A stretch of 46,156 bases of DNA from a virus: the IMG/VR virus record IMGVR_UViG_3300044970_000402, positions 1-46,156 of that record. One strand, written 5' to 3'. Shown in pieces: positions 1 to 6,411 of the stretch. Both the position numbers and the translations under genes were made by a program. The notes beneath the pieces are model-generated. The model was not told where the DNA came from and searched no databases. It worked only from the letters and a program-made list of their open reading frames with translations. Position 1 is the first letter of the stretch, and each line of letters opens with the position of its first letter.

Positions 1-59
1 CCCGGGGGGCTTTTTTGTGCCCAGGCATTTGATGCCAGTTATGTGTTCGCGCGAGCGTG
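1..59. repeat. Direct repeat copy 1 (terminator half plus conserved 3' segment)
   Basis: Bases 1-59 match 821-879 at 57 of 59 positions (differences at 23 and 45). The copy starts with the descending arm and T-run of the terminator seen whole at 802-836, so the window begins inside the terminator of an upstream gene that is not present. After the T-run, both copies carry a short palindrome around GGCATTTGATGCC and a CG-rich stretch, and then diverge. The two copies bracket the gene at 178-792. Confidence 0.9.
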
Positions 60-105
60 TACGCGGGCGAGCCTGCTAAGTAGCGATCCAGGACCCGGTG
101 AGAAC

Positions 106-134
106 TTGATTAGTGGCCCTGCATCAAGTAGAAC
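106..134 (+). promoter_or_regulatory. Candidate sigma70-type promoter with embedded palindrome
   Basis: TTGATT (106-111) and TAGAAC (129-134) are separated by 17 bases. Each hexamer matches the bacterial consensus at 4 of 6 positions. CTTGAT (105-110) and ATCAAG (123-128) form an inverted repeat over the -35 and spacer, which could bind a repressor. The start codon it would serve is about 45 bases downstream. This is weaker than the promoters at 1570 and 2461, and is accepted mainly for its position and spacing. Confidence 0.4.
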
Positions 135-177
135 AGCACTACCGGATGCATGGTGCATTCGGGTAACGGAGAAAGCG

Positions 178-792
178 ATGAGCAAAAAGGTTACTCATTC
201 CGACCCTGCATCCCTGCAGGACGCCGCCTACCGCTTTGCCCTGACGGGTGAGACGACACGGTCCCTTGCCCAGTACGTGATGGCCACATGCCCCACGTTC
301 CTGGACGACGTCCCCAAGGACGTCAAGGCTCAGTTGTTTGCAGGGTTCCAGACCCGCAAGCATGAGATTACGCCGGTCGTTCACTACAAGCTGGCGGACG
401 GTGGCCGGGTGTTCGTCGAAGTCCCGGCAGGGACGGAAGGCGCCACGGTGATCTCGATCAATGTGGCAATGTCCTACACAGGGCAGGAGTTCGGGGCCAT
501 GCGGGAGCGGGACCCGGCACTACACGCGGTCATCAAGCCCATGCGGGACAAGTTCAGCACCTACGCGTCGTCGAACATGAAAACGCTGACGGGTGCAATC
601 CGCGCCCTGGTGAACGAAGGCAAGACGCGGGAGCGTGCTGCAAACAAGGCATTCCGGGAGGCGGTCAACCAAGCCCTGGACGCCCTGGACAAGCGGGTCA
701 GGACGGCAAAGGATAGGGGAGACACTGAAGCGGACCCGGTCAGGTTCCGCCTTGCACGGGACGCCTTCTGGCGGACCTACGACGCATCCTGA
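178..792 (+). CDS. Hypothetical phage protein, 204 aa
   Basis: I do not recognise a named family. The ATG at 178 is chosen because GGAGAAAG sits 4-9 bases upstream; the open frame extends left to 43, but that part contains a promoter-like element and has no ribosome site. The protein starts MSKKVTHSDP. It has a mixed central region and a Lys/Arg/Ala-rich helical C-terminal third (about residues 130-190) that could be a short coiled coil or bind nucleic acid. No signal peptide or membrane segment is visible. It is the only gene between the two direct repeats and is closed by its own strong terminator, so it is a self-contained transcription unit, possibly a moron or early host-takeover gene. 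Its function is unknown. Confidence 0.8.
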   Translation: MSKKVTHSDPASLQDAAYRFALTGETTRSLAQYVMATCPTFLDDVPKDVKAQLFAGFQTRKHEITPVVHYKLADGGRVFVEVPAGTEGATVISINVAMSYTGQEFGAMRERDPALHAVIKPMRDKFSTYASSNMKTLTGAIRALVNEGKTRERAANKAFREAVNQALDALDKRVRTAKDRGDTEADPVRFRLARDAFWRTYDAS

Positions 793-801
793 TGCGTGAC
801 T

Positions 802-836
802 AGCCCCCCGGGCCGCGAGGCCCGGGGGGCTTTTTT
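802..836 (+). terminator. Strong intrinsic terminator
   Basis: AGCCCCCCGGGCC (802-814) pairs perfectly with 819-831 across a GCGA tetraloop, followed by a T-run (831-836). The stem is 13 bp and almost all G-C. It ends the transcript of the gene at 178-792 and isolates the repeat-rich region to its right. Confidence 0.95.
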
Positions 837-879
837 GTGCCCTGGCATTTGATGCCAGTTATGTATTCGCGCGAGCGTG
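821..879. repeat. Direct repeat copy 2
   Basis: This is the partner of bases 1-59 (57/59 identical), offset by exactly 820 bases. It includes the right arm and T-run of the 802-836 terminator and the palindrome TGGCAT-TTG-ATGCCA (843-857). Recombination between the copies would excise the 178-792 gene cleanly and leave one terminator. Confidence 0.9.
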
Positions 880-1565
880 CTCGGGCGAGTGTCACTTTCA
901 CACGACATGCGCCGAGTGTCAATCCCGCGTGTCAGGCCAGCCTGACACATGGAGTATGTCGTGTAAAAGTGACACTGCAGGATGGCTATTTAGCAGTCCA
1001 GCCCAGCCTTGAACGCTAAATAACAGCCCAGCCAGACCTGTTTCTGCGATTCCAGACACCTGGAAAACGTTCCGGAACGCTGGAAAAAGGCTCGAAAGAG
1101 CTACAGGTTGACACTTCCAGGTCAGTTCCATTCCAATTTTCCAGATGCGTTCCAGTCGCGTTCCGACACCTAAGTTGTTGATTTGATTCAGGAAATTGAC
1201 CAAATAGTGTCAAGTTTCTGATTTTCTGGCCGAAATCGGGGGGACCCCCCGGAGCACATCTTTTTCGTTCGCCGAGGTGGATCGGCGGATGCAAGACAAC
1301 ACTAGACCTGGGGCGAGCAAAGTTGGACCCGAGACAGGCAAAGTTGGTGCAAGAGCCCCAAAAGCCCAAAAAACACTCCAACAGCCGACCGTTCCAGAAA
1401 TTCCTGGAATGGCTGGAATACCGGAAAACGTGAACCCGCACAACAACTTACCGCTACTACTACTTAGAATTTATTCCAATTCTCTCTTCTCTTCTCTTCC
1501 AACTCGTTGTTTTCATTCATCTTTTCGCGTTCCAAGTAACTCCGCTCTCTATCTTTTTTACGTAA
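837..1565. other. Gene-free, repeat-rich region; candidate replication origin/control region
   Basis: I find no convincing gene in this stretch. It holds seven GTGTCA/TGACAC hexamers (889, 916, 929, 943, 970, 1109, 1207). It also holds nine TTCCAG/CTGGAA hexamers in two clusters: 1050, 1060, 1080, 1115, 1139, 1150, then 1392, 1404, 1413. There is a 12-bp palindrome CGTTCCGGAACG (1068-1079) and a G6/C6 palindrome (1237-1251, centre 1244). From about 1436 to 1565 the sequence becomes pyrimidine-rich and much lower in GC than its surroundings. Iterons beside an AT-richer tract are typical of replication origins in general; that this is one is inference. A regulatory or packaging region is the alternative. 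Confidence 0.5.
888..976. repeat. Nested inverted repeats (21-bp arms around an 8-bp hairpin)
   Basis: Bases 888-908 are complementary to 956-976 at 20 of 21 positions. Inside, GTGTCAGG (929-936) pairs perfectly with CCTGACAC (941-948) around the loop CCAG. The arms carry the GTGTCA hexamer that recurs further right. The arrangement could fold as a cruciform in DNA or as a branched hairpin in RNA. There is no T-run after it, so it is not a simple terminator. Confidence 0.8.
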
Positions 1566-1569
1566 CCGC

Positions 1570-1598
1570 TTGCACTAACCCCACCCATAGGGTATAAT
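1570..1598 (+). promoter_or_regulatory. Sigma70-type promoter P1 with palindromic spacer
   Basis: TTGCAC (1570-1575), a 17-base spacer and a perfect TATAAT (1593-1598). The spacer contains ACCCCA-CCCA-TAGGGT (1578-1593), an inverted repeat with one mismatch that is perfect in the sister promoter at 2461. A palindrome between -35 and -10 is a classic repressor position. Transcription would start near 1605, about 85 bases before the first gene. The match to consensus suggests recognition by host RNA polymerase early in infection. Confidence 0.9.
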
Positions 1599-1605
1599 GC
1601 AATCA

Positions 1606-1625
1606 CGTCGGGAAGCATCCCGGCG
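1606..1625 (+). promoter_or_regulatory. Hairpin at the 5' end of the P1 transcript
   Basis: CGTCGGGA (1606-1613) pairs with TCCCGGCG (1618-1625) around AGCA with one non-Watson-Crick position. It lies exactly where the P1 transcript should begin. A similar CGTCGGG-based hairpin starts the P2 transcript at 2496, so a protective 5' stem or a regulatory leader is plausible. Confidence 0.5.
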
Positions 1626-1689
1626 CACAGTCCGGATAGCACTCCAGCCCTGCCTGGACCGCTATTCATCATTCAGTTCGGAGTCAGTC

Positions 1690-2034
1690 ATGAAAACGCG
1701 TTTCGTCGTCAGTCCCCAACGCCTCGACCACCTGCCCCGCCCCCTGCGGGTCGCCCTGCGCAAAGAGTGGTACCACGCCCCTGCGCCGAAGGTGCAGCCC
1801 GCCCCGAGGAACAACGCGGATGTGGATGCGTCCATCCGCTCCTGGGACGCAATTGACGACCCCTGCGGAGACTCTGCCTACCTGTCCACGAACACCGTGG
1901 ACCCCGACTTCGACATCGACAGCAGCGTCGAGTTCGGTGACTCCACCGAGGAAGACAACCTGCACGGGCTCACCATCGTCGAGCCCGGGTTCGGCAACAT
2001 CCGTCGCTGGCTGCGTGGCCGCGACATCCTGTGA
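1690..2034 (+). CDS. Hypothetical early protein, 114 aa
   Basis: First gene after promoter P1. The ATG at 1690 is preceded by TTCGGAG (1677-1683), inside a 16-base segment (1668-1683) that recurs before the next gene (2045-2060). The first 45 residues are basic and proline-rich (MKTRFVVSPQ...). The rest is strongly acidic (Asp/Glu-rich, about 50-95), ending in a short basic tail with Arg-Trp. Such small, acidic, promoter-proximal phage proteins are often host-takeover or DNA-mimic factors, but no motif supports a particular role. Confidence 0.7.
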   Translation: MKTRFVVSPQRLDHLPRPLRVALRKEWYHAPAPKVQPAPRNNADVDASIRSWDAIDDPCGDSAYLSTNTVDPDFDIDSSVEFGDSTEEDNLHGLTIVEPGFGNIRRWLRGRDIL

Positions 2035-2066
2035 CTTGTTCTAGATCATTCAGTTCGGAGAGAACC

Positions 2067-2348
2067 ATGGGCATTCAAGCCTTCGTCAAGATCAGCGACC
2101 TGGAAGCCGCAGGCGCCAAGGTCACCCCTATGTTCCGTCCCATCCCCACCTGGGATGAAAGCGGCGAGCCGAGCGCGCCGTTCATCCTGCGTGAGGCGCA
2201 GGTCCTCCTGCCTACGGGCAAGGAGTTGTGGTTCCACCTGTCGCTCAACGAGCGCGAGGTGTGGATCGACGCGAACGACTGGGGCATGAACCGGATCACG
2301 CATCTGGCCCCGCTCGAAGAACTCTGCATCTACTGGGAGGAGTTCTGA
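2067..2348 (+). CDS. Hypothetical early protein, 93 aa
   Basis: Second gene of the P1 unit. The start at 2067 is set by TTCGGAGAG (2054-2062), part of a 16-base segment copied from in front of the preceding gene. The protein begins MGIQAFVKIS and reads as a compact alpha/beta domain with a Trp-rich C-terminus; there are no cysteines of note and no membrane segment. It ends at an ATGA junction with the next gene, so the two are translationally coupled. I recognise no family. Confidence 0.75.
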   Translation: MGIQAFVKISDLEAAGAKVTPMFRPIPTWDESGEPSAPFILREAQVLLPTGKELWFHLSLNEREVWIDANDWGMNRITHLAPLEELCIYWEEF

Positions 2349-2488
2349 TGCACGAGAACGACGACGAGTTCTCTGCGGCTCTTGCCGAACATGAGGACAT
2401 CGCTCACGCGCGTGAGCTGGAGGACTTCAGTCCTCTAGATAAAAAAGATCCGTACACCCATTGCGTTAACCCCACCCATGGGGTATAA
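2348..2488 (+). CDS. Small acidic protein, 46 aa, overlapping promoter P2
   Basis: Starts at the ATG at 2348, which shares its A with the stop codon of the preceding gene. It encodes a mostly acidic peptide (MHENDDEFSAALAEHED...). Its last nine codons are the -35 hexamer, spacer and -10 of promoter P2, and the TAA of TATAAT is its stop. The coding sequence and the promoter therefore share bases. It could be a real short gene or a by-product of promoter placement; the coupled start favours a real gene. Confidence 0.6.
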   Translation: MHENDDEFSAALAEHEDIAHARELEDFSPLDKKDPYTHCVNPTHGV

Positions 2489-2489
2489 T
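2461..2489 (+). promoter_or_regulatory. Sigma70-type promoter P2 with perfect palindromic spacer
   Basis: TTGCGT (2461-2466), a 17-base spacer and TATAAT (2484-2489). The spacer carries the perfect inverted repeat ACCCCA-CCCA-TGGGGT (2469-2484), the same element as in P1. From 2467 on, bases match P1 at nearly every position through the -10. This implies duplication and one shared regulator. It would drive the genes from 2589 onward. Confidence 0.9.
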
Positions 2490-2495
2490 GGCAAC

Positions 2496-2524
2496 GCGTC
2501 GGGAGTGGAGCCCTACACCGACGC
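2496..2524 (+). promoter_or_regulatory. Hairpin at the 5' end of the P2 transcript
   Basis: GCGTCGG (2496-2502) pairs perfectly with CCGACGC (2518-2524). A second stem, TCCAGC-CTAT-GCTGGA, follows at about 2534-2549. The first stem is the counterpart of the P1 leader hairpin at 1606-1625, so both transcripts start with related stems. Confidence 0.5.
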
Positions 2525-2588
2525 CAAATAGTTGTCCAGCCTATGCTGGACGTTTATTCAACAGTCAACAGTCAACATTCAGTCCATC

Positions 2589-2804
2589 ATGAAGTCAGCC
2601 CATTCCGTCCTTTCCACACGGTTCCACGCCGTGATGGAACACAACGCAATCACCGGGGACTGCGTCCCCGTCATGCTGTGCGGCAACGAGTTCGACGCGA
2701 ACGTCATCCGCGTCATGTACAGCGCAGAGCGCTTTCTCATCTCTGAGGAAGCAGGTGAGATCTACACCTACACAGTCGTCTCGGGCATCCCCTGCCTGGA
2801 CTGA
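2589..2804 (+). CDS. Hypothetical protein, 71 aa
   Basis: First gene after P2. The ATG at 2589 follows a CATTCAGT segment like that before the two P1 genes, but the GGAG element is missing, so the ribosome site is weak. The protein (MKSAHSVLST...) has a predicted beta-rich C-terminal half and no recognisable motif. It ends one base before the next gene's start. Function unknown. Confidence 0.6.
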   Translation: MKSAHSVLSTRFHAVMEHNAITGDCVPVMLCGNEFDANVIRVMYSAERFLISEEAGEIYTYTVVSGIPCLD

Positions 2805-2805
2805 G

Positions 2806-3021
2806 ATGACCGCCTCTACCCCCCTGTGCGCCGTGTGCGCGGACGAGTACTCCCCGGCTCGCCGCGTGCTGGGCTACAGCACATGCCTGCCCTGTGGGGA
2901 GAAGAACGCGCGTGAGGTGCGTCACACCATCGCACCCATGCCGAAGAGCAACTACATGGTGTTCACCGACATGTCCCTGCTCAAGGGGCTCAACACGTCC
3001 CACAAGGGCGGCATTCAGTAA
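2806..3021 (+). CDS. Small zinc-ribbon-like protein, 71 aa
   Basis: Two CxxC knuckles are visible: C8/C11 and C27/C30, spaced as in small zinc ribbons, with a basic stretch between and after them. This is a common phage architecture for proteins that bind nucleic acid or a host protein. No catalytic residues are present. The start at 2806 lies one base after the preceding stop, indicating coupled translation. Zinc binding is inferred from the cysteine spacing only. Confidence 0.75.
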   Translation: MTASTPLCAVCADEYSPARRVLGYSTCLPCGEKNAREVRHTIAPMPKSNYMVFTDMSLLKGLNTSHKGGIQ

Positions 3022-3046
3022 TCCATTCACCACGGAGAAGCAAATC

Positions 3047-3973
3047 ATGCTGAACCTCGAACTCGCGCAACCCAAGCACCTCATCTCCCTGTCCACCAGC
3101 GCACATCTGGTCCACGTCCAGGTGAAGACCTGGACCGCCACGTCGCAGAACAAGGCGATCTCCCAGGAGGTCACCGCTGCCAAGAACGCGTCGTCGGACG
3201 CGGGCAGGTTCACGCAGAACCTGCTGAACAACGCGCCGCAGCACCGTGCGCTGATGAACCATCGGCAGACGGTCAATAACTGGCTTCAGCGCATCACGTA
3301 CGACTGGGCGGGAGACTGGCGGATCCTGCCTGCGTACCGCATCGAGGAGTTCGCTTGGGGCTACACCAAGATGGAGCAGGAGTACGACATGTTGAAGAAC
3401 GAGTTCTTCAACGTCTACCCGTCGCTGATCAGCGACGCTGCGTTCAAGCAGGGCGACATGTTCGACCGCACGCTGTACCCGGAGATCGAGGAGCTGATGC
3501 ATCGGTTCACGATGAAGAAGTTCATCACGGAGGTGCCGCAGTCCGACTTCCGGGCATCGATCAGCTCTGTCATTGCCGAGGACCTGAAGAACCACTACGA
3601 GTCGCAGGTCAATTCAGTCGTCCAGCAGATGATGGACGACATGAAAGGGCAGTTGGTCTCGCACGCCATGCGGCTGCGCAACTCCTGCGAGGAAGCGCAC
3701 AGCGACGAGGGCAAGAAGGTCAAGCGCAAGCGGATCTACGAGTCCACGTTCGACAACGTCCGGTCAATGGTGTCTCTGCTGGACAAGTTCAACATCACGA
3801 AGGACCCCGAGCTGGAGGACGCGCGTAGGAAGCTGGAGGCGACCCTGCAGGACATGAGCCTGGACGACCTGCGTGAGAGCGCTGCGGCCCGCGCCGAGGT
3901 GCGCGACGGCCTGGGGGACATCCTGGAGATGTTCGGCGCCCTGGGCGCTGCCACCGACGACGAGGAGGAGTGA
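3047..3973 (+). CDS. DUF3150-like protein, 308 aa (partner of MoxR/vWA)
   Basis: The start at 3047 is set by GGAGAAG about 10 bases upstream. The protein is mainly alpha-helical: an N-terminal strand motif with VHVQVKTW (residues 22-29), a helical middle (about 55-200), a basic patch KKVKRKR, and an acidic C-terminus ending DDEEE. Overall layout and its place just ahead of a MoxR-type ATPase and a vWA protein match the DUF3150 family, which occurs beside CobS/CobT-like AAA+/vWA pairs in phages and plasmids. The family's biochemical role is not known to me; a scaffold, adaptor or substrate of the AAA+/vWA machine is inference. Family assignment is by recall of its general pattern, so moderate. 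Confidence 0.65.
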   Translation: MLNLELAQPKHLISLSTSAHLVHVQVKTWTATSQNKAISQEVTAAKNASSDAGRFTQNLLNNAPQHRALMNHRQTVNNWLQRITYDWAGDWRILPAYRIEEFAWGYTKMEQEYDMLKNEFFNVYPSLISDAAFKQGDMFDRTLYPEIEELMHRFTMKKFITEVPQSDFRASISSVIAEDLKNHYESQVNSVVQQMMDDMKGQLVSHAMRLRNSCEEAHSDEGKKVKRKRIYESTFDNVRSMVSLLDKFNITKDPELEDARRKLEATLQDMSLDDLRESAAARAEVRDGLGDILEMFGALGAATDDEEE

Positions 3974-3975
3974 TC

Positions 3976-4161
3976 ATGCCGACCGAGATCAAGCTGAAGG
4001 CCGTGAACAACTACGGCCAATGGGTGTACTACCCGGACTGCGACAAGTCCAGGGTGTTCGCGCAGATTGCAGGGACGAAGACCCTGACTGCGCATGTGAT
4101 CTACCACATCAAGGCACTGGGGTATGTGGTGGACATTTCTACTGAGAGCCCACCCCTGTGA
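3976..4161 (+). CDS. Hypothetical protein, 61 aa
   Basis: Starts 3 bases after the DUF3150-like gene; a GTG at 3970 is a possible earlier start overlapping that gene's stop. The small basic alpha/beta protein (MPTEIKLKAV...) resembles many unassigned phage ORFs and shows no motif. The hairpin at 4164-4191 follows it directly and separates it from the AAA+ gene. Confidence 0.6.
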   Translation: MPTEIKLKAVNNYGQWVYYPDCDKSRVFAQIAGTKTLTAHVIYHIKALGYVVDISTESPPL

Positions 4162-4163
4162 AC

Positions 4164-4191
4164 TAGTGATCCACCACCCGGTGGGTCACTA
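4164..4191 (+). promoter_or_regulatory. Near-perfect 12-bp hairpin without T-run
   Basis: TAGTGATCCACC (4164-4175) pairs with 4180-4191 around ACCC with one G-T wobble. The next bases (TCTGTGTTTC) are not a T-run, so it is a poor intrinsic terminator. It lies about 30 bases ahead of the MoxR start and could be an RNA-processing or stability element that sets different dosage for the genes either side. Confidence 0.6.
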
Positions 4192-4221
4192 TCTGTGTTT
4201 CATCAACTGAGAGAGAAAGCC

Positions 4222-5307
4222 ATGAGCAAAGTCAACTTCCGCACGACCGTCTCCCTGGACGAGGCCAAGACCCTGATCAAGACGACGGGTCAGCACGTCA
4301 CGCACGTCATCATCTCCGAGCCCGGTGTGGGCAAGAGCAGCCTGCTGGGCATGCTGCAGGAGGAGATGGGCACCGACGAGTACGACTTCATCTACGTCGA
4401 TTGCCCTGTGAAAGACATGATGGACATCGCGGCGTCCATCCCGAACCACCACACCAAGACCCTGGAGTACTACGTGTCGTCCCTGCTCAAGGCGGGCAAC
4501 GGCAAGAAGAAGGTCATCATGCTCGACGAGCTGATGAAGGCCCCGAGGCTGATGCAGATCCTGTTCACCCGCCTGATGCTGGAGCGCACCTGGGGCGACG
4601 AGGCGCTGCCTGAGGGGTCCATCGTGTTCGCCACGTCGAACAACGCCACGGACGGTGTGGGCGACTCGATGCTCGACCACGCGGGCAATCGTGTGTGCAA
4701 GGTCTACCTGCGCAAAGCCTCCGGTGAGGAGTGGAACATGTGGGCCAGCGTCATGGTGGACGGCAAGCCGCGCGTGGCGCGTTCCATCCGAGCCTGGGCT
4801 GCGATGAATCCCCGCGCGTTCGCGTCGTACCTGGACGGTGATCAGGACGACAACCCGTACATCTTTCATCCACAGAAGGGTGGACGGCAATTCGTCTCGC
4901 TGCGCTCGCTGGCCAAGGCGTCCGTGTTCGTCGAGAGGCGGGCACAGCTCACGGACAACGCGCTGATGTGTGCCCTGTCCGGTGTGCTGGGCGAGGCCGC
5001 TGCGAAGAGTATGGCTGCGTTCATCGCGCTGGAGTCGAAGCTGATCCGTGCCACCGAGGTGCTGAAGGACCCGACCGGCGTGGATGTGCCCGACGATGTG
5101 TCGGCGCTGATCATGATGATGTTCGACGGTGTGGACGTCGTGAAGACTCAGGATGAACTTGTGGGCTTCATGCAGTTCGTCAGCCGTGTGCCGCAGGCCG
5201 AGGTGCAGAGCGTGTTCTTCACGATGATGATGCGGTCCAAGCCGCGCCTTGCCCGGTACAACGCAGCGATCCAGAAGTGGGCTGCGGACAACCACGTCCT
5301 GATGTGA
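4222..5307 (+). CDS. MoxR/CobS-type AAA+ ATPase, 361 aa
   Basis: AAA+ ATPase core: Walker A GVGKSS at residues 35-40 (lead-in SEPG), Walker B VIMLDEL at 98-104 (D102, E103), sensor-1 ATSNN at 137-141. Length and the lack of any helicase or protease domain fit MoxR/CobS-type ATPases, which act as ring-shaped chaperones together with a vWA protein. That partner lies 1.1 kb downstream (6408-7625). The start at 4222 follows GAGAGAAAG. The C-terminal helical part (about 200-361) would be the lid and partner-binding region. ATPase function is well supported; its target is unknown and may be a host complex or a phage assembly. Confidence 0.9.
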   Translation: MSKVNFRTTVSLDEAKTLIKTTGQHVTHVIISEPGVGKSSLLGMLQEEMGTDEYDFIYVDCPVKDMMDIAASIPNHHTKTLEYYVSSLLKAGNGKKKVIMLDELMKAPRLMQILFTRLMLERTWGDEALPEGSIVFATSNNATDGVGDSMLDHAGNRVCKVYLRKASGEEWNMWASVMVDGKPRVARSIRAWAAMNPRAFASYLDGDQDDNPYIFHPQKGGRQFVSLRSLAKASVFVERRAQLTDNALMCALSGVLGEAAAKSMAAFIALESKLIRATEVLKDPTGVDVPDDVSALIMMMFDGVDVVKTQDELVGFMQFVSRVPQAEVQSVFFTMMMRSKPRLARYNAAIQKWAADNHVLM

Positions 5308-5318
5308 GGAGAGGCCCC

Positions 5319-5633
5319 ATGCGAGCGAGTGACGTGAAGGAGGAGGCGTGGGGCGCGAGCCCCCACCCGATCCTGTACAAGGCGACGCCTGACTTCGAGG
5401 CGATGTACTACATGCTGGAGGCGAACGGCTGGCTCGTGCTGGAGCCGCACAGCCTGGACCACCGTCTCACTGCCAACGGTGCGATGGAGTCGAAGACCGT
5501 GAAGGACTTCAAGAATTGGATGCTCAACAACAAGCATCTGATGCTGAACACCAAGAGGCTGGGGCAGTACCGTTGGTATCTGACCATCGGTGCGCCGTAC
5601 AAGCGCAACCCAAGAAAAGGAGAGAAGGCATGA
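5319..5633 (+). CDS. Hypothetical protein, 104 aa
   Basis: The ATG at 5319 follows GAGGAGAGG closely. The protein (MRASDVKEEA...) is rich in Trp/Tyr and Lys with a probable alpha+beta fold and no known motif. It sits between the AAA+ ATPase and the NinX-like pair and overlaps the next gene by 4 bases (ATGA), so it belongs to the same operon. Function unknown. Confidence 0.65.
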   Translation: MRASDVKEEAWGASPHPILYKATPDFEAMYYMLEANGWLVLEPHSLDHRLTANGAMESKTVKDFKNWMLNNKHLMLNTKRLGQYRWYLTIGAPYKRNPRKGEKA

Positions 5634-5998
5634 AGATCAAGACAGAAGACCTCACCGGCCCCGCCCTGGACTGGGCTGTACATAAAGCCAAAGGCCGGGA
5701 CATTAAATTGCACATGTTCTGGGAGTACCGCACTCACAACAACATGTTCCACTACTCAACCGACTGGTCCCAGGGTGGGCCAATCATCGAGCGGGAGGGT
5801 ATCGAGCTGCTGTGCAACGTGACCGCCGAAGAAGCGAAGAACTTCATCGAAGGGTCTCACGCCGACTGGAGGGCAGCGAAGCGACCCATCAACCGCAACG
5901 CCCAAAGTTTCGGCCCCACGCCCCTCATCGCAGCGATGCGCTGCTATGTGGCGAGCCGACTCGGTGACGAGGTGGACATCCCGGAGGAACTGAAATGA
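5630..5998 (+). CDS. ninX: NinX-like protein (DUF2591 type), copy 1, 122 aa
   Basis: Carries the hallmark segments of the phage NinX/DUF2591 family: N-terminal LTGPALDWAV (8-17), central WSQGGPIIEREGIEL and C-terminal PTPLIAAMRCYVASRLGDEV. In lambdoid phages the family is encoded in the nin region and its biochemical function is unresolved. The gene is immediately followed by a diverged paralog whose first ten codons encode the same residues. GGAGAGAAGG supplies the ribosome site, and both ends overlap the neighbours by ATGA. Confidence 0.8.
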   Translation: MKIKTEDLTGPALDWAVHKAKGRDIKLHMFWEYRTHNNMFHYSTDWSQGGPIIEREGIELLCNVTAEEAKNFIEGSHADWRAAKRPINRNAQSFGPTPLIAAMRCYVASRLGDEVDIPEELK

Positions 5999-6411
5999 AG
6001 ATCAAGACAGAAGACCTCACCGGCCCCGCTTTGGACTGGGCGGTGGCGAAGTGTGCGGGCCTGTTGGGCTACGGCTGGAGAAAGGACAACTACGTCGCCG
6101 TGAAACTTTCAGACGGGAGATACGAACGGTTCACCCCCTCCTTCAATTGGAGCCACGGCGGTCCGATCATCGAGATCGAGGAGATCGGCATCCGTCGCAA
6201 CGCGCCCTGCTCTGATGGCAGGCAATGGGAGGCGTTCGGCAGCATCACTGCGAAGGGTGCGGGGTATCGGTGGGGCTACGGTCGCACTCCCCTCATCGCA
6301 GCGATGCGCTGCTTCGTAGCAAGCAAACTTGGGGAAGAGGTAGATATCCCAGACGATCTCTTGCCCAGAGACTACGGTTTACAAACAGAGTTCCACCGGG
6401 AGACAGCATGA
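5995..6411 (+). CDS. ninX: NinX-like protein, copy 2, 138 aa
   Basis: Tandem paralog of the preceding gene. The N-terminus MKIKTEDLTGPALDWAV is identical in both, and RTPLIAAMRCFVASKLGEEVD is nearly so. The middle differs: copy 2 has a longer insert with many aromatic residues and keeps GGPIIEIEEIGIR. Copy 2 also has a C-terminal extension of about 18 residues. Sharp conservation at both ends with divergence in the middle suggests duplication followed by specialisation of the central surface. Start and stop overlap neighbours (ATGA). Role unknown. Confidence 0.8.
   Translation: MKIKTEDLTGPALDWAVAKCAGLLGYGWRKDNYVAVKLSDGRYERFTPSFNWSHGGPIIEIEEIGIRRNAPCSDGRQWEAFGSITAKGAGYRWGYGRTPLIAAMRCFVASKLGEEVDIPDDLLPRDYGLQTEFHRETA

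Noticed and set aside
43-177. Upstream extension of the first gene's reading frame
   Set aside because: It runs through a promoter-like element and has no ribosome site, whereas ATG 178 has GGAGAAAG at good spacing.
1277-1597. Open frame of 106 codons in the gene-free region
   Set aside because: No good ribosome site, changes composition abruptly midway (Leu/Ser/Phe from the pyrimidine tract), and lies across the repeat clusters. Probably spurious.
4189-5295. 368-codon open frame on the minus strand
   Set aside because: Exact shadow of the MoxR ATPase: His/Val/Arg-rich nonsense composition caused by GC-rich third positions.
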